A stretch of 64,000 nucleotides of DNA from Phocaeicola massiliensis B84634 = Timone 84634 = DSM 17679 = JCM 13223 (GCF_000382445.1 NZ_KB905472.1:1410276-1474275), one strand, 5' to 3'; positions 7,081-15,898 are shown, counted from the stretch's first letter. Translations and numbers: made by a program. Notes: generated from the letters alone by a model not told the origin.

Positions 7081-9914
7081 AATGACATGACTTTTTGATG
7101 TTGATTGACTTTTCTGGCAAATTCCAGATACTTATGCCCGCCGTCCCGTTTGCGGTCTGCCTCTATGTGCGTGATGGCTTCCTGCATGGTTCCGTAGTGG
7201 GCCAGATAGAGTTTGAGGGCTTCCTTCTCCGTACGTTCGGTAGTGTAAGCCCAGTAGCATTCCGGTGCTTCCTCCACACCGTACACATCCGAGTATTGTC
7301 CCCGGCATATCCAGACTTCCTTGAAATAGCTGCGTCCTTCCCGGTTGTTCAGGGCATTGATGGTAAATATCTGCTGCCTCTGGATGGGGGTCAGTCCCAG
7401 GATGGCGGCAATGTCCTCGTAGCGGTCCTTGAACTTGGTCTGGTCGAGCAGTATCTTCACGTCGGAGTTGTTGATGATGGCTTCCTTCACGATGGGCGAA
7501 TCTATCACATCGTTCAACTCCTGAGTAACGACACCTGCTATGCCGTGGAACTTTCTTACCGTTTTGTACAAATATTTTATATATTCTGCCATGGTGGGCG
7601 AAGCAATTGCCTTCCACGCTTCCTCAATAATCAGCGCCTTTCGTCCTTTCTTGATACGCATCTTCTGCAGGAACACGTCCATAATGATGAGTACCACAAT
7701 CGGGAACAGCACGGGGTCATCCTTAATCTTGTCGATTTCGAAGACGATGAACTGCTCATCGAAGAGGTTCACGTCCAGGTCGGAGTTCAGGGTCATCTCC
7801 AGTTCGCCTCCTCGGTAGAACTGCTTCAGGATGGCAGCGAAGTCTCGGATGTTGAACTGAATCTTCTCCTGTGCCACGATTTGCGGAATGCGTTCCAATG
7901 CAAACTCATAGTAAGAGTTGAAGGACAATTCCCGGACTTTCAGTCTGCGTTTCTGTTCCTCGATGTGGTCTATCTGCTTGTCTATCTTGATAAGCATGGA
8001 GTTGTTGTAGAGTTCCTTCTTGTAGTTCTCGATAATCTGCAGGGCACGTTCCTTTTCCCCTTTGCTGGCAGCTTCATCCTGGGCAAGGGCATAGAGCGAA
8101 CGGCACTGGCGGAGCAGCTTGAGTCGCCGGGCTTCTGCCGGAAGCATGAGTGCCCTGCTTTCTGCCTGCTTGTCCCTTTCGGCTTCTCTGATTTGGGCAT
8201 CAATGTCTTCCATGCTGTGGGAGAACTTGTCGTAGTCTTCTTCCATCTTGGAGGCAACCAACAGCTTTTGTCTCAACCCTTCACGTTCCTTTTCGGTGAA
8301 CTTGGTGAAGGGCTGGAAGTAGGCTTCGTAGTATTCCACGATGGTCTGGTTGATGAGCATGTCCTCAATCTTGCTTGGAAAGTCGTTACCCTTGAATATC
8401 AGGAATATCAAAGACTTCAAGAAGTTCTTCTTCTCCCCGAAGTTCAAGTCATACTCTTCTTTTGTTACCTTGAAAGGATTCATGGAGATGGGCTTCTCCT
8501 TCGAGTAAGAAATATAGGTTCCCTTGTAGTAACCACAGATACCTTCATAGGAATCACCCGTATCGACCATAACCACATCCGTCTTTTGCTCTAATAGTTG
8601 ACGAACCACGCTGTTCATGTGGAATGACTTCCCGCTTCCTGAAGGTCCGATGCAGAAGAAGTTGGCATTATCCGTCATCTTCACCTTACCCTCTTTCCCT
8701 GTGATGTCAATACACACTGGCAGCCCCTGGCGGTCGGTGTAGTATGTGGTCAGCGGAGTATCTTCCGAGCCCTTTAGATGTTCCTTGAAAAAGAAGCACA
8801 GAGCGGCATCGGAGAGCGTCAAAAAGAGGTCATAGTCCGGATTGAAGGCATAGCCGTTGCCGGGGAAGCTGTCGGTAAACAATTCCAACTGGTTGTAGGC
8901 GGTACGGGACGGCATGATGCCGCATTCATACAGCTTGGTTTCCAGATAGGAAGTGACCGGGGTGACCTTGTCTGCCGGGCAGCTTACCAGAATGTTGAAG
9001 TTGCAATAAACCAACTGCGTGCTGTCCACAGCCAGGCGGTCCAGCACTTCCTCAATGTCTTCCTTCGCAATCTTGTTGCTCGGGTCAGGCATGGAGCCGT
9101 GACGTTTGGCCTTTGCCTGGAGTTTTCTCAGCAATTTTCGTTGGTTCGGTATCTGTACCACCTGGTTGAACACCACACAATCAGCATGGGGCACACTCGT
9201 CAGAAAAGAGAACAAGTCCGTAGCGATGCCGTAGCCGTTGATGTTCATCTGAGTATAGGGCTTCACCAGCGAAGGCAGGTTAATCTCGTCTATATCCACC
9301 AGCGGATAAGAACGGACTACCCGGTCGCCGATTTTCAGATACTCGTCTGATGCCTTGAAGTTGGTCATCGAGAACGGACCATGCCGGAACTGGAAGGCCA
9401 TGAAGCGGTGGCAATACTCGTTCACCTCTTCCTTGGTCAACTTCCGATGCTTGATATTCTTCTCCTTGAGAATGTCGCTCACTTTGGAAACCTTGGAATG
9501 GAAGTCCAGCCATCTCTTCGGGTCGTACTGAACGAACTGGCTGTGCTGTGCCTCCTGCGTGAGGATAAGGTAGGTACGTATCTCCGTAAATTCTCTTCCC
9601 TCAAAGTAACGGAAGTAGCTTTTGGTTAGGAACTCTGCATCCTCCGGCACCTCATGGTGGTAGGACTGCTTGCAGAGCACGTCCTGTTTTTGCAGGGCAT
9701 AACCCTCGCCGAGCGTCTGTACCACATTGGAGAGCACATCCTGAAAGAGCATGTACTGCTCCGCATCGGTACAAAGCTGCTGCACGGGATTGATTATCTC
9801 GAAAATAACCGACGGTTCCCCCTTGGCTGAAAAAAGGACGACATTGCCGTCCGTTTCCTCCAGCTGCGCATAAAGGCCGTCAAATATTCTTTTCTTGGTA
9901 CGTGCCATAATCAT
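7068..9914 (-). CDS. traG: Conjugative transposon ATPase TraG (VirB4-like)
   Basis: A 948-residue ATPase that powers pilus biogenesis and substrate transfer. The Walker A motif is GPSGSGKSFHMN (about residue 430) and the Walker B region is RKALIIEEAWKAIASP; IAGVVTQELNDVI follows as the expected conserved segment. A long coiled-coil insertion (about residues 540-670, many Glu/Arg/Lys) lies between the two Walker motifs, as in Bacteroides TraG. Two ATGs two codons apart (9914 and 9908) could serve as start. Immediately upstream is the VirB3-like traF. Confidence 0.93.
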   Translation of the reverse strand: MIMARTKKRIFDGLYAQLEETDGNVVLFSAKGEPSVIFEIINPVQQLCTDAEQYMLFQDVLSNVVQTLGEGYALQKQDVLCKQSYHHEVPEDAEFLTKSYFRYFEGREFTEIRTYLILTQEAQHSQFVQYDPKRWLDFHSKVSKVSDILKEKNIKHRKLTKEEVNEYCHRFMAFQFRHGPFSMTNFKASDEYLKIGDRVVRSYPLVDIDEINLPSLVKPYTQMNINGYGIATDLFSFLTSVPHADCVVFNQVVQIPNQRKLLRKLQAKAKRHGSMPDPSNKIAKEDIEEVLDRLAVDSTQLVYCNFNILVSCPADKVTPVTSYLETKLYECGIMPSRTAYNQLELFTDSFPGNGYAFNPDYDLFLTLSDAALCFFFKEHLKGSEDTPLTTYYTDRQGLPVCIDITGKEGKVKMTDNANFFCIGPSGSGKSFHMNSVVRQLLEQKTDVVMVDTGDSYEGICGYYKGTYISYSKEKPISMNPFKVTKEEYDLNFGEKKNFLKSLIFLIFKGNDFPSKIEDMLINQTIVEYYEAYFQPFTKFTEKEREGLRQKLLVASKMEEDYDKFSHSMEDIDAQIREAERDKQAESRALMLPAEARRLKLLRQCRSLYALAQDEAASKGEKERALQIIENYKKELYNNSMLIKIDKQIDHIEEQKRRLKVRELSFNSYYEFALERIPQIVAQEKIQFNIRDFAAILKQFYRGGELEMTLNSDLDVNLFDEQFIVFEIDKIKDDPVLFPIVVLIIMDVFLQKMRIKKGRKALIIEEAWKAIASPTMAEYIKYLYKTVRKFHGIAGVVTQELNDVIDSPIVKEAIINNSDVKILLDQTKFKDRYEDIAAILGLTPIQRQQIFTINALNNREGRSYFKEVWICRGQYSDVYGVEEAPECYWAYTTERTEKEALKLYLAHYGTMQEAITHIEADRKRDGGHKYLEFARKVNQHQKVMSLWSS

Positions 9915-9924
9915 TCATTTTATT

Positions 9925-10215
9925 TTACGAGTTACGTCTCAGATTCTTGTAAACATGGATACCCTTTGCCCGCCGTTTGTTGTGGAGACCGCCACGCTGC
10001 TTGACGTAAATGGTGACCAATCCGACCACTGCCATCACCAGCATGGCGATGAACCCGGCAAGCTTTCCCAAAGCGATGGAGAAACCGATAAAACCCACGA
10101 ATGACACACCGATGGCCGCTGCTGCCAAAGTCAGGAAACGACCGCGTATGCCCATGAACTCCAGCGGTTTCTGCAAGCCTTTGAAAACGGGATAACCCTC
10201 CTGATTCATCGTCAT
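9925..10215 (-). CDS. traF: Conjugative transposon protein TraF (DUF4133, VirB3-like)
   Basis: A 96-residue protein beginning with the family signature YPVFKGLQKPLEFMGIRGRF, then two adjacent membrane helices (about residues 29-75) and a basic tail (KQRGGLHNKRRAKGIHVYKN). DUF4133 proteins are the VirB3-like partners of the VirB4 ATPase. Located 10 bases upstream of traG and 29 bases downstream of traE. An alternative start at 10209 removes two residues. Confidence 0.9.
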   Translation of the reverse strand: MTMNQEGYPVFKGLQKPLEFMGIRGRFLTLAAAAIGVSFVGFIGFSIALGKLAGFIAMLVMAVVGLVTIYVKQRGGLHNKRRAKGIHVYKNLRRNS

Positions 10216-10244
10216 AATTCTGGATAGAATGTTGACAGATTGGA

Positions 10245-10643
10245 TTACTTAAAGAAGAGCGGAAGAGCCTCAGAAAGAGCGATAAATGCAATACATCCGC
10301 CAATGGTCAGCATGATAGTTTTCTTGACATCCTGGTCGCCGTTCTGCATCTTAAAATAAACGTTAAAAGCTCCTACTAAAACTATAACGGCTGCAATCGC
10401 TTTCATCAAGTTTGACACCGGAGTCTGGTAGGAACTCACTTCCTGGGTGGCTTTGGTAAAGCCTGCGGCTCCCTTGCTGCCTGCCATCGCTTCACCGACC
10501 GATACCGTAAGGGCAAAGATGAACATGAGGCATTTCTGTACCACACTGCAGGCCATAAGGCGGTTGACTGCTTTTTCAGAAGAACGCTGGATAGAGCGGA
10601 AGATGCTTTCGTTTCCGCATACGAGTTGATTGAGTTGTTTCAT
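10245..10643 (-). CDS. traE: Conjugative transposon protein TraE (DUF4134, VirB2-like pilin)
   Basis: A 132-residue protein with a long leader: a polar stretch of about 35 residues, then a hydrophobic signal ending GEAMAGSKGAAGF, followed by two membrane helices (LMKAIAAVIVLVGAFNVYFK and TIMLTIGGCIAFIALSEALPLF). This matches DUF4134/TraE, the VirB2-like pilin precursor. The leader is longer than in typical members, so translation might instead begin at the internal Met near residue 30; no clear ribosome site decides between them. Confidence 0.85.
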   Translation of the reverse strand: MKQLNQLVCGNESIFRSIQRSSEKAVNRLMACSVVQKCLMFIFALTVSVGEAMAGSKGAAGFTKATQEVSSYQTPVSNLMKAIAAVIVLVGAFNVYFKMQNGDQDVKKTIMLTIGGCIAFIALSEALPLFFK

Positions 10644-10671
10644 TGTATATTTCTTTGATAATGGATTTCAT

Positions 10672-10743
10672 CGCCAAAGGAACAGAGGTCGCCAAAGAAA
10701 CAGAGGTCATTCAAGTATCAGAGGTCGCTAAAGGAACGGTGGA
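10672..10743. repeat. Four-unit 18-bp tandem repeat upstream of traE
   Basis: Four abutting 18-base units start at 10672, 10690, 10708 and 10726. The first two differ by one base (CGCCAAAGGAACAGAGGT versus CGCCAAAGAAACAGAGGT); the third and fourth are more diverged. The array fills the gap between the traD-like and traE genes. On the minus (transcribed) strand all three frames are interrupted, so it is not part of the neighbouring proteins. It may act in the mRNA leader of traE; no function is known. Confidence 0.7.
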
Positions 10744-10769
10744 CTTTCGTCCAAGTAGTATCGGGTGTA

Positions 10770-11453
10770 TTACCCGGCATATCGCATGCTTTCGCAGTGA
10801 TAGATAATGGTACCCAGGTCACATTCACCGGTTTCGGCCAACTGGTCGATGGCTTTGAAGATGTCATCCACCAAAATGCCGTCTGTCAGGATGGCTTCTC
10901 GATAGGTCGGTGAGCGGTAGGGTTGGTCGTCATCGGTACTTTCTTCGGATGCTTGTTCGCCAGAAGGTTTTTCAGATTCTTCTTCAGCAGTTCCCTCGGT
11001 CGTTTCATCATCAGAAGATTGGGAAGAAGCTGCTTCCTGTTCGTTATCCGATTCAGTTGCCTGTGAAGGAGTTGTAGTACCAGATTCAATTTCATTGTAC
11101 ACATCTTCAGAATTGTCTGATTCCTCTTGTTCATCTTCGGTTTCTTCTTTCCATTCCTGTGAAGTATCGGCATCCGATTGAGTTGGAGAAGCATCGTCAT
11201 GCTGACTGTTTTCAGAAGCATTCTCGCTTGGAGAATCTTCTTTCTTTTCCTCTTCTTTCTTCGGTTCCTCCCGACTCACCTTGTGAGGTCGGAAAGACTG
11301 GGCTTCGTCCGATATGTCTATATCCTCCTCTACATGGTTATCTTGTTCTGCCGCTTCCGCTGCCTTGGCTCGCTGGATGTCCATCACAATCAAGAAGGCA
11401 TAGTAGCATAACAGCGCCACAAAGAGGATCGAGATTATTTGTCCATAGGTCAT
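10770..11453 (-). CDS. Acidic membrane-anchored protein in the TraD position
   Basis: A 227-residue protein with one N-terminal membrane helix (about residues 5-24, IISILFVALLCYYAFLIVMD), a very acidic, Ser/Glu/Thr-rich low-complexity middle (about residues 35-175) and a short ordered C-terminus (YREAILTDGILVDDIFKAID) with two Cys. Such proteins occupy the traC/traD position in Bacteroides conjugative elements. The disordered acidic linker suggests a tether between membrane and a C-terminal interaction domain. Function unknown. Confidence 0.65.
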   Translation of the reverse strand: MTYGQIISILFVALLCYYAFLIVMDIQRAKAAEAAEQDNHVEEDIDISDEAQSFRPHKVSREEPKKEEEKKEDSPSENASENSQHDDASPTQSDADTSQEWKEETEDEQEESDNSEDVYNEIESGTTTPSQATESDNEQEAASSQSSDDETTEGTAEEESEKPSGEQASEESTDDDQPYRSPTYREAILTDGILVDDIFKAIDQLAETGECDLGTIIYHCESMRYAG

Positions 11454-11463
11454 GATTGATTCT

Positions 11464-12060
11464 TTATAGCAGGTTAGACAATACCACCGTGGCTTCGACC
11501 GGAAAAGGCAGGAAACGGAATCCCAGTTTGGCGCCTCTCATTTCCGATTCCTTGATTCGACGGATATGATCGGGATAGTAGAGTATGCCGTATTCCTCTC
11601 CGGCCACATAGCCCTGTGACCTGAGCCAGGAACGGAGGCGGACTCGGGCCCGGTTGGACACAACCTTAATGCGGGTGATGGGACTCAGCCCAAAGATGAC
11701 CCTGCGTCTTTCCCGACGCATGATGTCGGTGTGAATCCTTGAAAAGAGGTTGAAGTCTTCCGATGGGGTACGCTTCAAGCCCATATTGGCGGCAATTCTC
11801 CGCACATATTCTCTGGACACACCGAGATCCTTTCCGATTTCGGCAAAGGAGCGGTGCCCGAAGTGGTTGCGTATGTAGTCTGCACGTTCGAGCCAACGGG
11901 TTTTTTCCATCTTCTTGAGCCCCAGCTGACGTGCCTTCATCTTCACGGAGCGTTCGCTCATATCCAGCACCTGTGCCGTGTGGGGTGTGGTTTCGATGGG
12001 ATACAGCTGGACGAGCAGGGCTATTTTCTGTTCGGTCCAGTTAGTTCTTCTCTTTCTCAT
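11464..12060 (-). CDS. DNA-binding protein with two helix-turn-helix modules
   Basis: The start is set at 12060 (MRKRRTNWTEQKIALLVQLY); upstream in-frame codons to 12267 translate to composition-biased sequence overlapping the previous gene and are not believed. The 198-residue protein contains one HTH-like segment around residues 12-45 (TPHTAQVLDMSERSVKMKAR) and another around 62-95 (FAEIGKDLGVSREYVRRIAA), then a basic C-terminal half. It overlaps the upstream DUF3408 gene by 20 bases. A regulatory or relaxosome-related role in the transfer operon is inferred. Confidence 0.65.
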   Translation of the reverse strand: MRKRRTNWTEQKIALLVQLYPIETTPHTAQVLDMSERSVKMKARQLGLKKMEKTRWLERADYIRNHFGHRSFAEIGKDLGVSREYVRRIAANMGLKRTPSEDFNLFSRIHTDIMRRERRRVIFGLSPITRIKVVSNRARVRLRSWLRSQGYVAGEEYGILYYPDHIRRIKESEMRGAKLGFRFLPFPVEATVVLSNLL

Positions 12061-12484
12061 AGGCTTGCTGATTGAAGTTGGTAAACAATGATTTCTTTTC
12101 CCTGCGAAACTGGGCCAGCTGCGGCAGGTAGGCATCGAAGAAGGAGCGGACGATGGCATTGACCATGTCGGAGCGGCTACGGTTGTAGATGACACAGTCG
12201 TCGAGTGAGTCTGCCAGGTCGCGGTCCAGCCTGCAGACCAGCCTTTCGCTCTTGTCGTTCTGTTCATCGGAGGCTTCCAGATGTTTCAGGAAGTCGTTCC
12301 AGTATCTTTCCTGTTCAACCTGAGGAGAAAGGACTGCTTCGGTGTTCTCTTCCGTTGTTTCCTCCTTGTGAGATTGGGGTGTGGGTTCCAACATATCGGG
12401 CGATTCGTCTGCCAGAATGATGTCGGGGTCATTGATGCCTTGCATAAGGTCATCCAATGCCGGAATGTCATTTTTCATACGCAA
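12041..12484 (-). CDS. DUF3408-type protein of the transfer operon (TraB position)
   Basis: A 147-residue protein with an acidic disordered N-terminal half and a C-terminal domain beginning SERLVCRLDRDLADSLDDCV and containing NRSRSDMVNAIVRSFFDAYL. The strand-helix-helix look and this sequence match DUF3408 proteins that follow ParA in Bacteroides elements; they are thought to bind DNA through a ribbon-helix-helix fold. It sits 14 bases downstream of parA, so the pair may work as a ParA/partner couple in element stability or transfer regulation (inference). Confidence 0.7.
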   Translation of the reverse strand: MRMKNDIPALDDLMQGINDPDIILADESPDMLEPTPQSHKEETTEENTEAVLSPQVEQERYWNDFLKHLEASDEQNDKSERLVCRLDRDLADSLDDCVIYNRSRSDMVNAIVRSFFDAYLPQLAQFRREKKSLFTNFNQQAYEKEKN

Positions 12485-12498
12485 TGCTATTTTGATGG

Positions 12499-13353
12499 TT
12501 ACTGATTGAGTTGATTATCGTCTGGCTCTGCTGCTTCACTTTCATCTTCTGCTGCGTCCTCGGACAGGGCGATGGATGTGGCGGCGGCCTGATACTTTTT
12601 CTTTCCGCTCTTGGGATAGAGGTTTTCCGTGAGCTGGATGCCGGAGAGTTCCACTTCCCGCAGAGGGTCCAGGGTGTCGAAGATGCAGGAATACAGCTTG
12701 TCAAAAACTTGGGCTGCTATCGGCAAGGCCATATCCAGACCTGCAATGGTACTGAACCTTTCCATGTCTGCCCGTTTGGGAATCTTGGCGGTGACATACC
12801 CGTAGTTGGAAAAGGTTTCCCGGGTGTTGTCCCAAAGGAGGAGTTCCGAGCGCCTGCCCACACGGAGATCATGCTGATTGGGTACAATGAAGAGCCGGGC
12901 TTTCATCTTTGCACCGACCATTTTACGGAGCCGATCCAAAAACATCAGGAAGCTGGCGGTGGAGGGAACCGTTACCAGGTCATAGTGAAAAGGCACAACG
13001 ATGATGTCGGAGTTGACAAACATCGGCACCAGTCCGTTGGCCATCAGGCTGCCCGGTGAGTCCATCAGCGCCACGTCTATCTCCGGGTCGTTATGGAGTT
13101 TCTCGACCAGCGAGGTCATGGCATTGTTGTCGTTGACTTCGTAGGACCATACTTCATAGGGGATGAGTTCTTCTCCGTAGCGCTTGATGTCTGACTTGCG
13201 GCACTTCATGATGGAGTGCTGGAAGTCGCAGTCGATAACGACCACACGGACGCCTTTCGTCACCAGGTAATTGGCGAAGGTTACGCAAAGGGAGGTTTTT
13301 CCGACACCTCCCTTCTGGTTGGCAAAGGTTACTATGACAGGTGTCTGTATCAT
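12499..13353 (-). CDS. ParA-family ATPase (TraA position)
   Basis: A 284-residue MinD/ParA-type ATPase. The deviant Walker A motif KGGVGKTS is at about residues 14-21, the switch/Walker B region IDVALMDSPGSL near residue 95, and DIIVVPFHYDLVTVPST follows. It is the first gene of the leftward tra operon, as TraA is in CTnDOT. ParA proteins segregate or position DNA; in conjugative elements the role is less clear. The C-terminal 40 residues are acidic and disordered. A good Bacteroides promoter lies 30-37 bases upstream. Confidence 0.88.
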   Translation of the reverse strand: MIQTPVIVTFANQKGGVGKTSLCVTFANYLVTKGVRVVVIDCDFQHSIMKCRKSDIKRYGEELIPYEVWSYEVNDNNAMTSLVEKLHNDPEIDVALMDSPGSLMANGLVPMFVNSDIIVVPFHYDLVTVPSTASFLMFLDRLRKMVGAKMKARLFIVPNQHDLRVGRRSELLLWDNTRETFSNYGYVTAKIPKRADMERFSTIAGLDMALPIAAQVFDKLYSCIFDTLDPLREVELSGIQLTENLYPKSGKKKYQAAATSIALSEDAAEDESEAAEPDDNQLNQ

Positions 13354-13382
13354 GTTGTTTTTCGTCTGAATTAAATCGGAAG

Positions 13383-13426
13383 CAAAAATAAATTCCAGGA
13401 TATTGATAACCTAAATGCACAACATC
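13383..13426 (-). promoter_or_regulatory. Predicted promoter and operator-like 14-mer of the tra operon
   Basis: On the minus strand TATTTTTG (13390-13383) matches the Bacteroides -7 consensus TAnnTTTG, 30 bases before the parA start. Just upstream, AAATGCACAACATC (13413-13426 on the plus strand) is identical to 15921-15934 upstream of the mob genes, which suggests a shared regulator or promoter element. Confidence 0.5.
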
Positions 13427-13585
13427 AGTGTGCAGGGAATCGGGCAAACTTTTGTATTTTGAGCTGTTTTACCGGAGTTTTTCTGTCTATATGCCCGAAA
13501 AGATTACAGAAGGTAGTCCCATGAAACTGAAAATGCGAAGATTTCCTTCAATCAAACAATATTCAATCATCTGTCCATCATTCAT

Positions 13586-15181
13586 TTACCATTTCATGGA
13601 GTGGCCGTTGTCCACTTCGTCGTAGTTGGTCTTCTTGCCGACTTCCCATTCACGGTTGGCGCTGTGGCTGCCGACACCTTCTTTCCGGAGTTTGCCCAGT
13701 CCTTGATGCGACTTCCGCTGCAAACTCTTGACTGGATTGAGCGTCTTCTTCTTGGACTTCTTGAACGGCACTCCCTGGCGCTTTGGCTTCTTGGATTTCT
13801 TCTTCACCCGTTCCACATCGAAGCCTTCTTCATTCAGGTTGATCAGGATATGTTCCTTGAAGTTGATGGCATAGTAGGTATCATCGACCTGACGGATGAT
13901 GAAGCCTTCCTGGTACATGGCGCTGCGGGGGGACTTCACTTCGGAATCACTGAAGATTTCATGCAGGCGGCTGACGGAATCGGCATACTTGGGAGGACGC
14001 TCCGTGGAGATGCTTACCATATCCGGGCGGTCCACCTTGAAAGCCTTGCACAGCAGTTCCACTTCGGCTTCATTCTGCGGACGGAACTTCTCGATGAAGC
14101 TGATGCGGTTGTTGCGGTTGATGGCTGCTGCCATTTCTTCCGGAAGAGGTCGGGACTGGCCGTCGTAGAAGATGACACCTTTCTTTATATAGGCATGCTG
14201 TTTCTTGAGTTTCTGGAAGATTTCTCCCTGGGTTATCTTGGGGTTCAGCTGGAGTAACTGGCCAATGTAGGCTTCAATCCGATCAAAGCGTTGTTCGGGA
14301 GTAGCAAAGTCGAGGAGTTCTTCTACGGCTAGAACCCGGGCACCATGAATGACGGTCTTGTTGGCATGGTCAATCAGCATGTAGCCGTAGGGTTTGTCTT
14401 TCTTGCCGAAGAAGACCACATCCACGCCGAAATTCTTCTTCATTTCCTTCTGCAGTTCTTCCTTATTGGCGCATACATCCCGGTATTTCTTCAGGCAGGC
14501 TCTCAGCTGGCGATTGCGTGCCTTGTCCTGATAACCTTTCTTATATAGAACTTCAATCTCTGTCAGGGGGAGTTTCTTTTGGATTCGGCCGCCTTGCTTG
14601 ACGAAGACGTTCCCGTCTTTCTGGAAAACTTCATAGCCCATGGTTCCCATCACGGCCTTGAACTGGGCAAAGGAGGAGAAACTGTACTGCTTGGCGGCCT
14701 CGATGTCTTTCTCTGTCTTTTGTGTTCTGTCGGTTCCAAGTATCTTGTCAATAACCACCTGCGAGCGCCTGCGTTCATGGTCGTGCTGTATCTTGCGACC
14801 GTCGGGCGCCACTCTCGAAGTCACAATGTGCAAGTGAGTGTTGTCTGTATCGTGATGCGCATAGATGAGCCAGGGTTGTCCGGATTCGGCATACCCCATT
14901 TCCTGCAGATACTGGTGCGCGAAATCAAGTAACTGCTGTTCCGTCATCTCGTGGCCCTTGCAGGAGATGGCTACATGGAACTGAGGTTTCTGAATCCGGC
15001 TGTTCTGGGAACTATAGAGCTGGAGGAACTGCACCAGCTGTTTGGCGGTCGGATGTTCCGAAGCGTCCAGTCCACCGAAGTTCCGCATCTCCAGCAGGGT
15101 GGCCACTCCTTTAAAGACCTTGTGTTCGTTGTAGCCGACGGCATGGAAGTCGGCGCTTCCGGGAAGGATGGTTGCTATCAT
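13586..15181 (-). CDS. Relaxase (mobilization nuclease)
   Basis: A 531-residue relaxase that nicks the transfer origin. The three-His metal site is clear in YAHHDTDNTHLHIVTSRVAP (about residues 107-126), followed by GRKIQHDHERRRSQ. The N-terminal 30 residues (NFGGLDASEHPTAKQ) hold candidate nucleophile region residues. After about residue 300 the protein becomes a helical, then strongly basic tail rich in Lys/Arg, suited to DNA binding. It is preceded by the MobC-like gene (126-base gap), forming a mob unit. Closest in kind to MobB-type relaxases of Bacteroides elements. Confidence 0.9.
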   Translation of the reverse strand: MIATILPGSADFHAVGYNEHKVFKGVATLLEMRNFGGLDASEHPTAKQLVQFLQLYSSQNSRIQKPQFHVAISCKGHEMTEQQLLDFAHQYLQEMGYAESGQPWLIYAHHDTDNTHLHIVTSRVAPDGRKIQHDHERRRSQVVIDKILGTDRTQKTEKDIEAAKQYSFSSFAQFKAVMGTMGYEVFQKDGNVFVKQGGRIQKKLPLTEIEVLYKKGYQDKARNRQLRACLKKYRDVCANKEELQKEMKKNFGVDVVFFGKKDKPYGYMLIDHANKTVIHGARVLAVEELLDFATPEQRFDRIEAYIGQLLQLNPKITQGEIFQKLKKQHAYIKKGVIFYDGQSRPLPEEMAAAINRNNRISFIEKFRPQNEAEVELLCKAFKVDRPDMVSISTERPPKYADSVSRLHEIFSDSEVKSPRSAMYQEGFIIRQVDDTYYAINFKEHILINLNEEGFDVERVKKKSKKPKRQGVPFKKSKKKTLNPVKSLQRKSHQGLGKLRKEGVGSHSANREWEVGKKTNYDEVDNGHSMKW

Positions 15182-15307
15182 GGTATGTTCATTTGTTGGG
15201 TGATTCGTGAAACAAGGAATTGGGGGCTAAAAAACACGAAACCTCGGATGCCCAATCGGGAGGCTCCAAGGTTCCAGGTATGCCATATCGCTGAATGGTG
15301 AATGTGC

Positions 15308-15697
15308 TTACCGCATCAGCCGTGAGTTTCGGTGCAGCAATTCAAGATCCTCCTTCAGCTTGTTCAAGGTGTCCTGCATATCCTGAATCGAAGGAAGCAG
15401 GACCTCATACACATAACTGGGTGCCAGCAGTCCGGCGACCGCCAGTTCGTTGGCCCGCTTGACCGACTGATTCAAGTTACTGCCTGCCCAGGACAATTCG
15501 TTCTGGAACTTCCGGTAAAATGCTCGCAAGTCCTGCATCATCTCAATCTGCTGTCTGACATCCACATGGGTAAATTCCTGCACGGCCTGCCGGATATAGT
15601 TGCTCACAGACTGGTAAGGAACGGCTTTTTCCTTCAGATTCAACAGTTCATCGGAGGTAAGCCGTAACTGAAATACTTTGGTACGCTGGTTCTTCAT
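15308..15697 (-). CDS. MobC-like relaxosome accessory protein
   Basis: The start is placed at 15697 (MKNQRTKVFQLRLTSDELLN); in-frame codons further upstream are Cys-rich and unlike protein, and cover the candidate transfer origin. The 129-residue product begins with a strand-helix-helix DNA-binding look and contains NELSWAGSNLNQSVKRANEL, the conserved GxNLNQ segment of MobC proteins that help the relaxase act at oriT. The C-terminus is a helical coiled coil. It is encoded just upstream of the relaxase on the same strand. Confidence 0.8.
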   Translation of the reverse strand: MKNQRTKVFQLRLTSDELLNLKEKAVPYQSVSNYIRQAVQEFTHVDVRQQIEMMQDLRAFYRKFQNELSWAGSNLNQSVKRANELAVAGLLAPSYVYEVLLPSIQDMQDTLNKLKEDLELLHRNSRLMR

Positions 15698-15784
15698 ATG
15701 CCTTGACTTTAGTTGTTCGGATTCCCGGACACCTCTTTCGCGAAGCGAAACAGCGATGCACATCGCTCCGCTGCACGGCAGTCG

Positions 15785-15840
15785 GCAAGTGACCCTTGTG
15801 AGGACAAAACTTGTTTTGTAATGACAAGGGTACAACTTGC
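15785..15840. other. Candidate origin of transfer: three nested inverted repeats
   Basis: Three perfect inverted repeats are nested around one centre: GCAAGT/ACTTGC (15785-15790, 15835-15840), CCCTTGT/ACAAGGG (15793-15799, 15824-15830) and ACAAAAC/GTTTTGT (15804-15810, 15813-15819). Two smaller palindromes lie nearby (TTTCGCGAAGCGAAA about 15737-15751; GCGATGCACATCGC about 15753-15766). The cluster is about 90 bases upstream of the MobC-like start, the usual place for oriT. The nick site cannot be read from sequence. Confidence 0.55.
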
Positions 15841-15898
15841 TTGGCTCCATATGCAACGCAGTTCGAAGGCTCCCCGGGTATTTCTCGACCCAAATTAC

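Noticed and set aside
10661-10807. 48-codon plus-strand frame with a six-residue repeat (AKGTEV)
   Set aside because: It arises from the 18-bp tandem repeat, runs against the operon and into the traD-like gene, and has no start signal.
12061-12267. N-terminal extension of the HTH protein
   Set aside because: It overlaps the DUF3408 gene in another frame and is rich in Ser, Thr, Pro and Trp, as shadow frames are.
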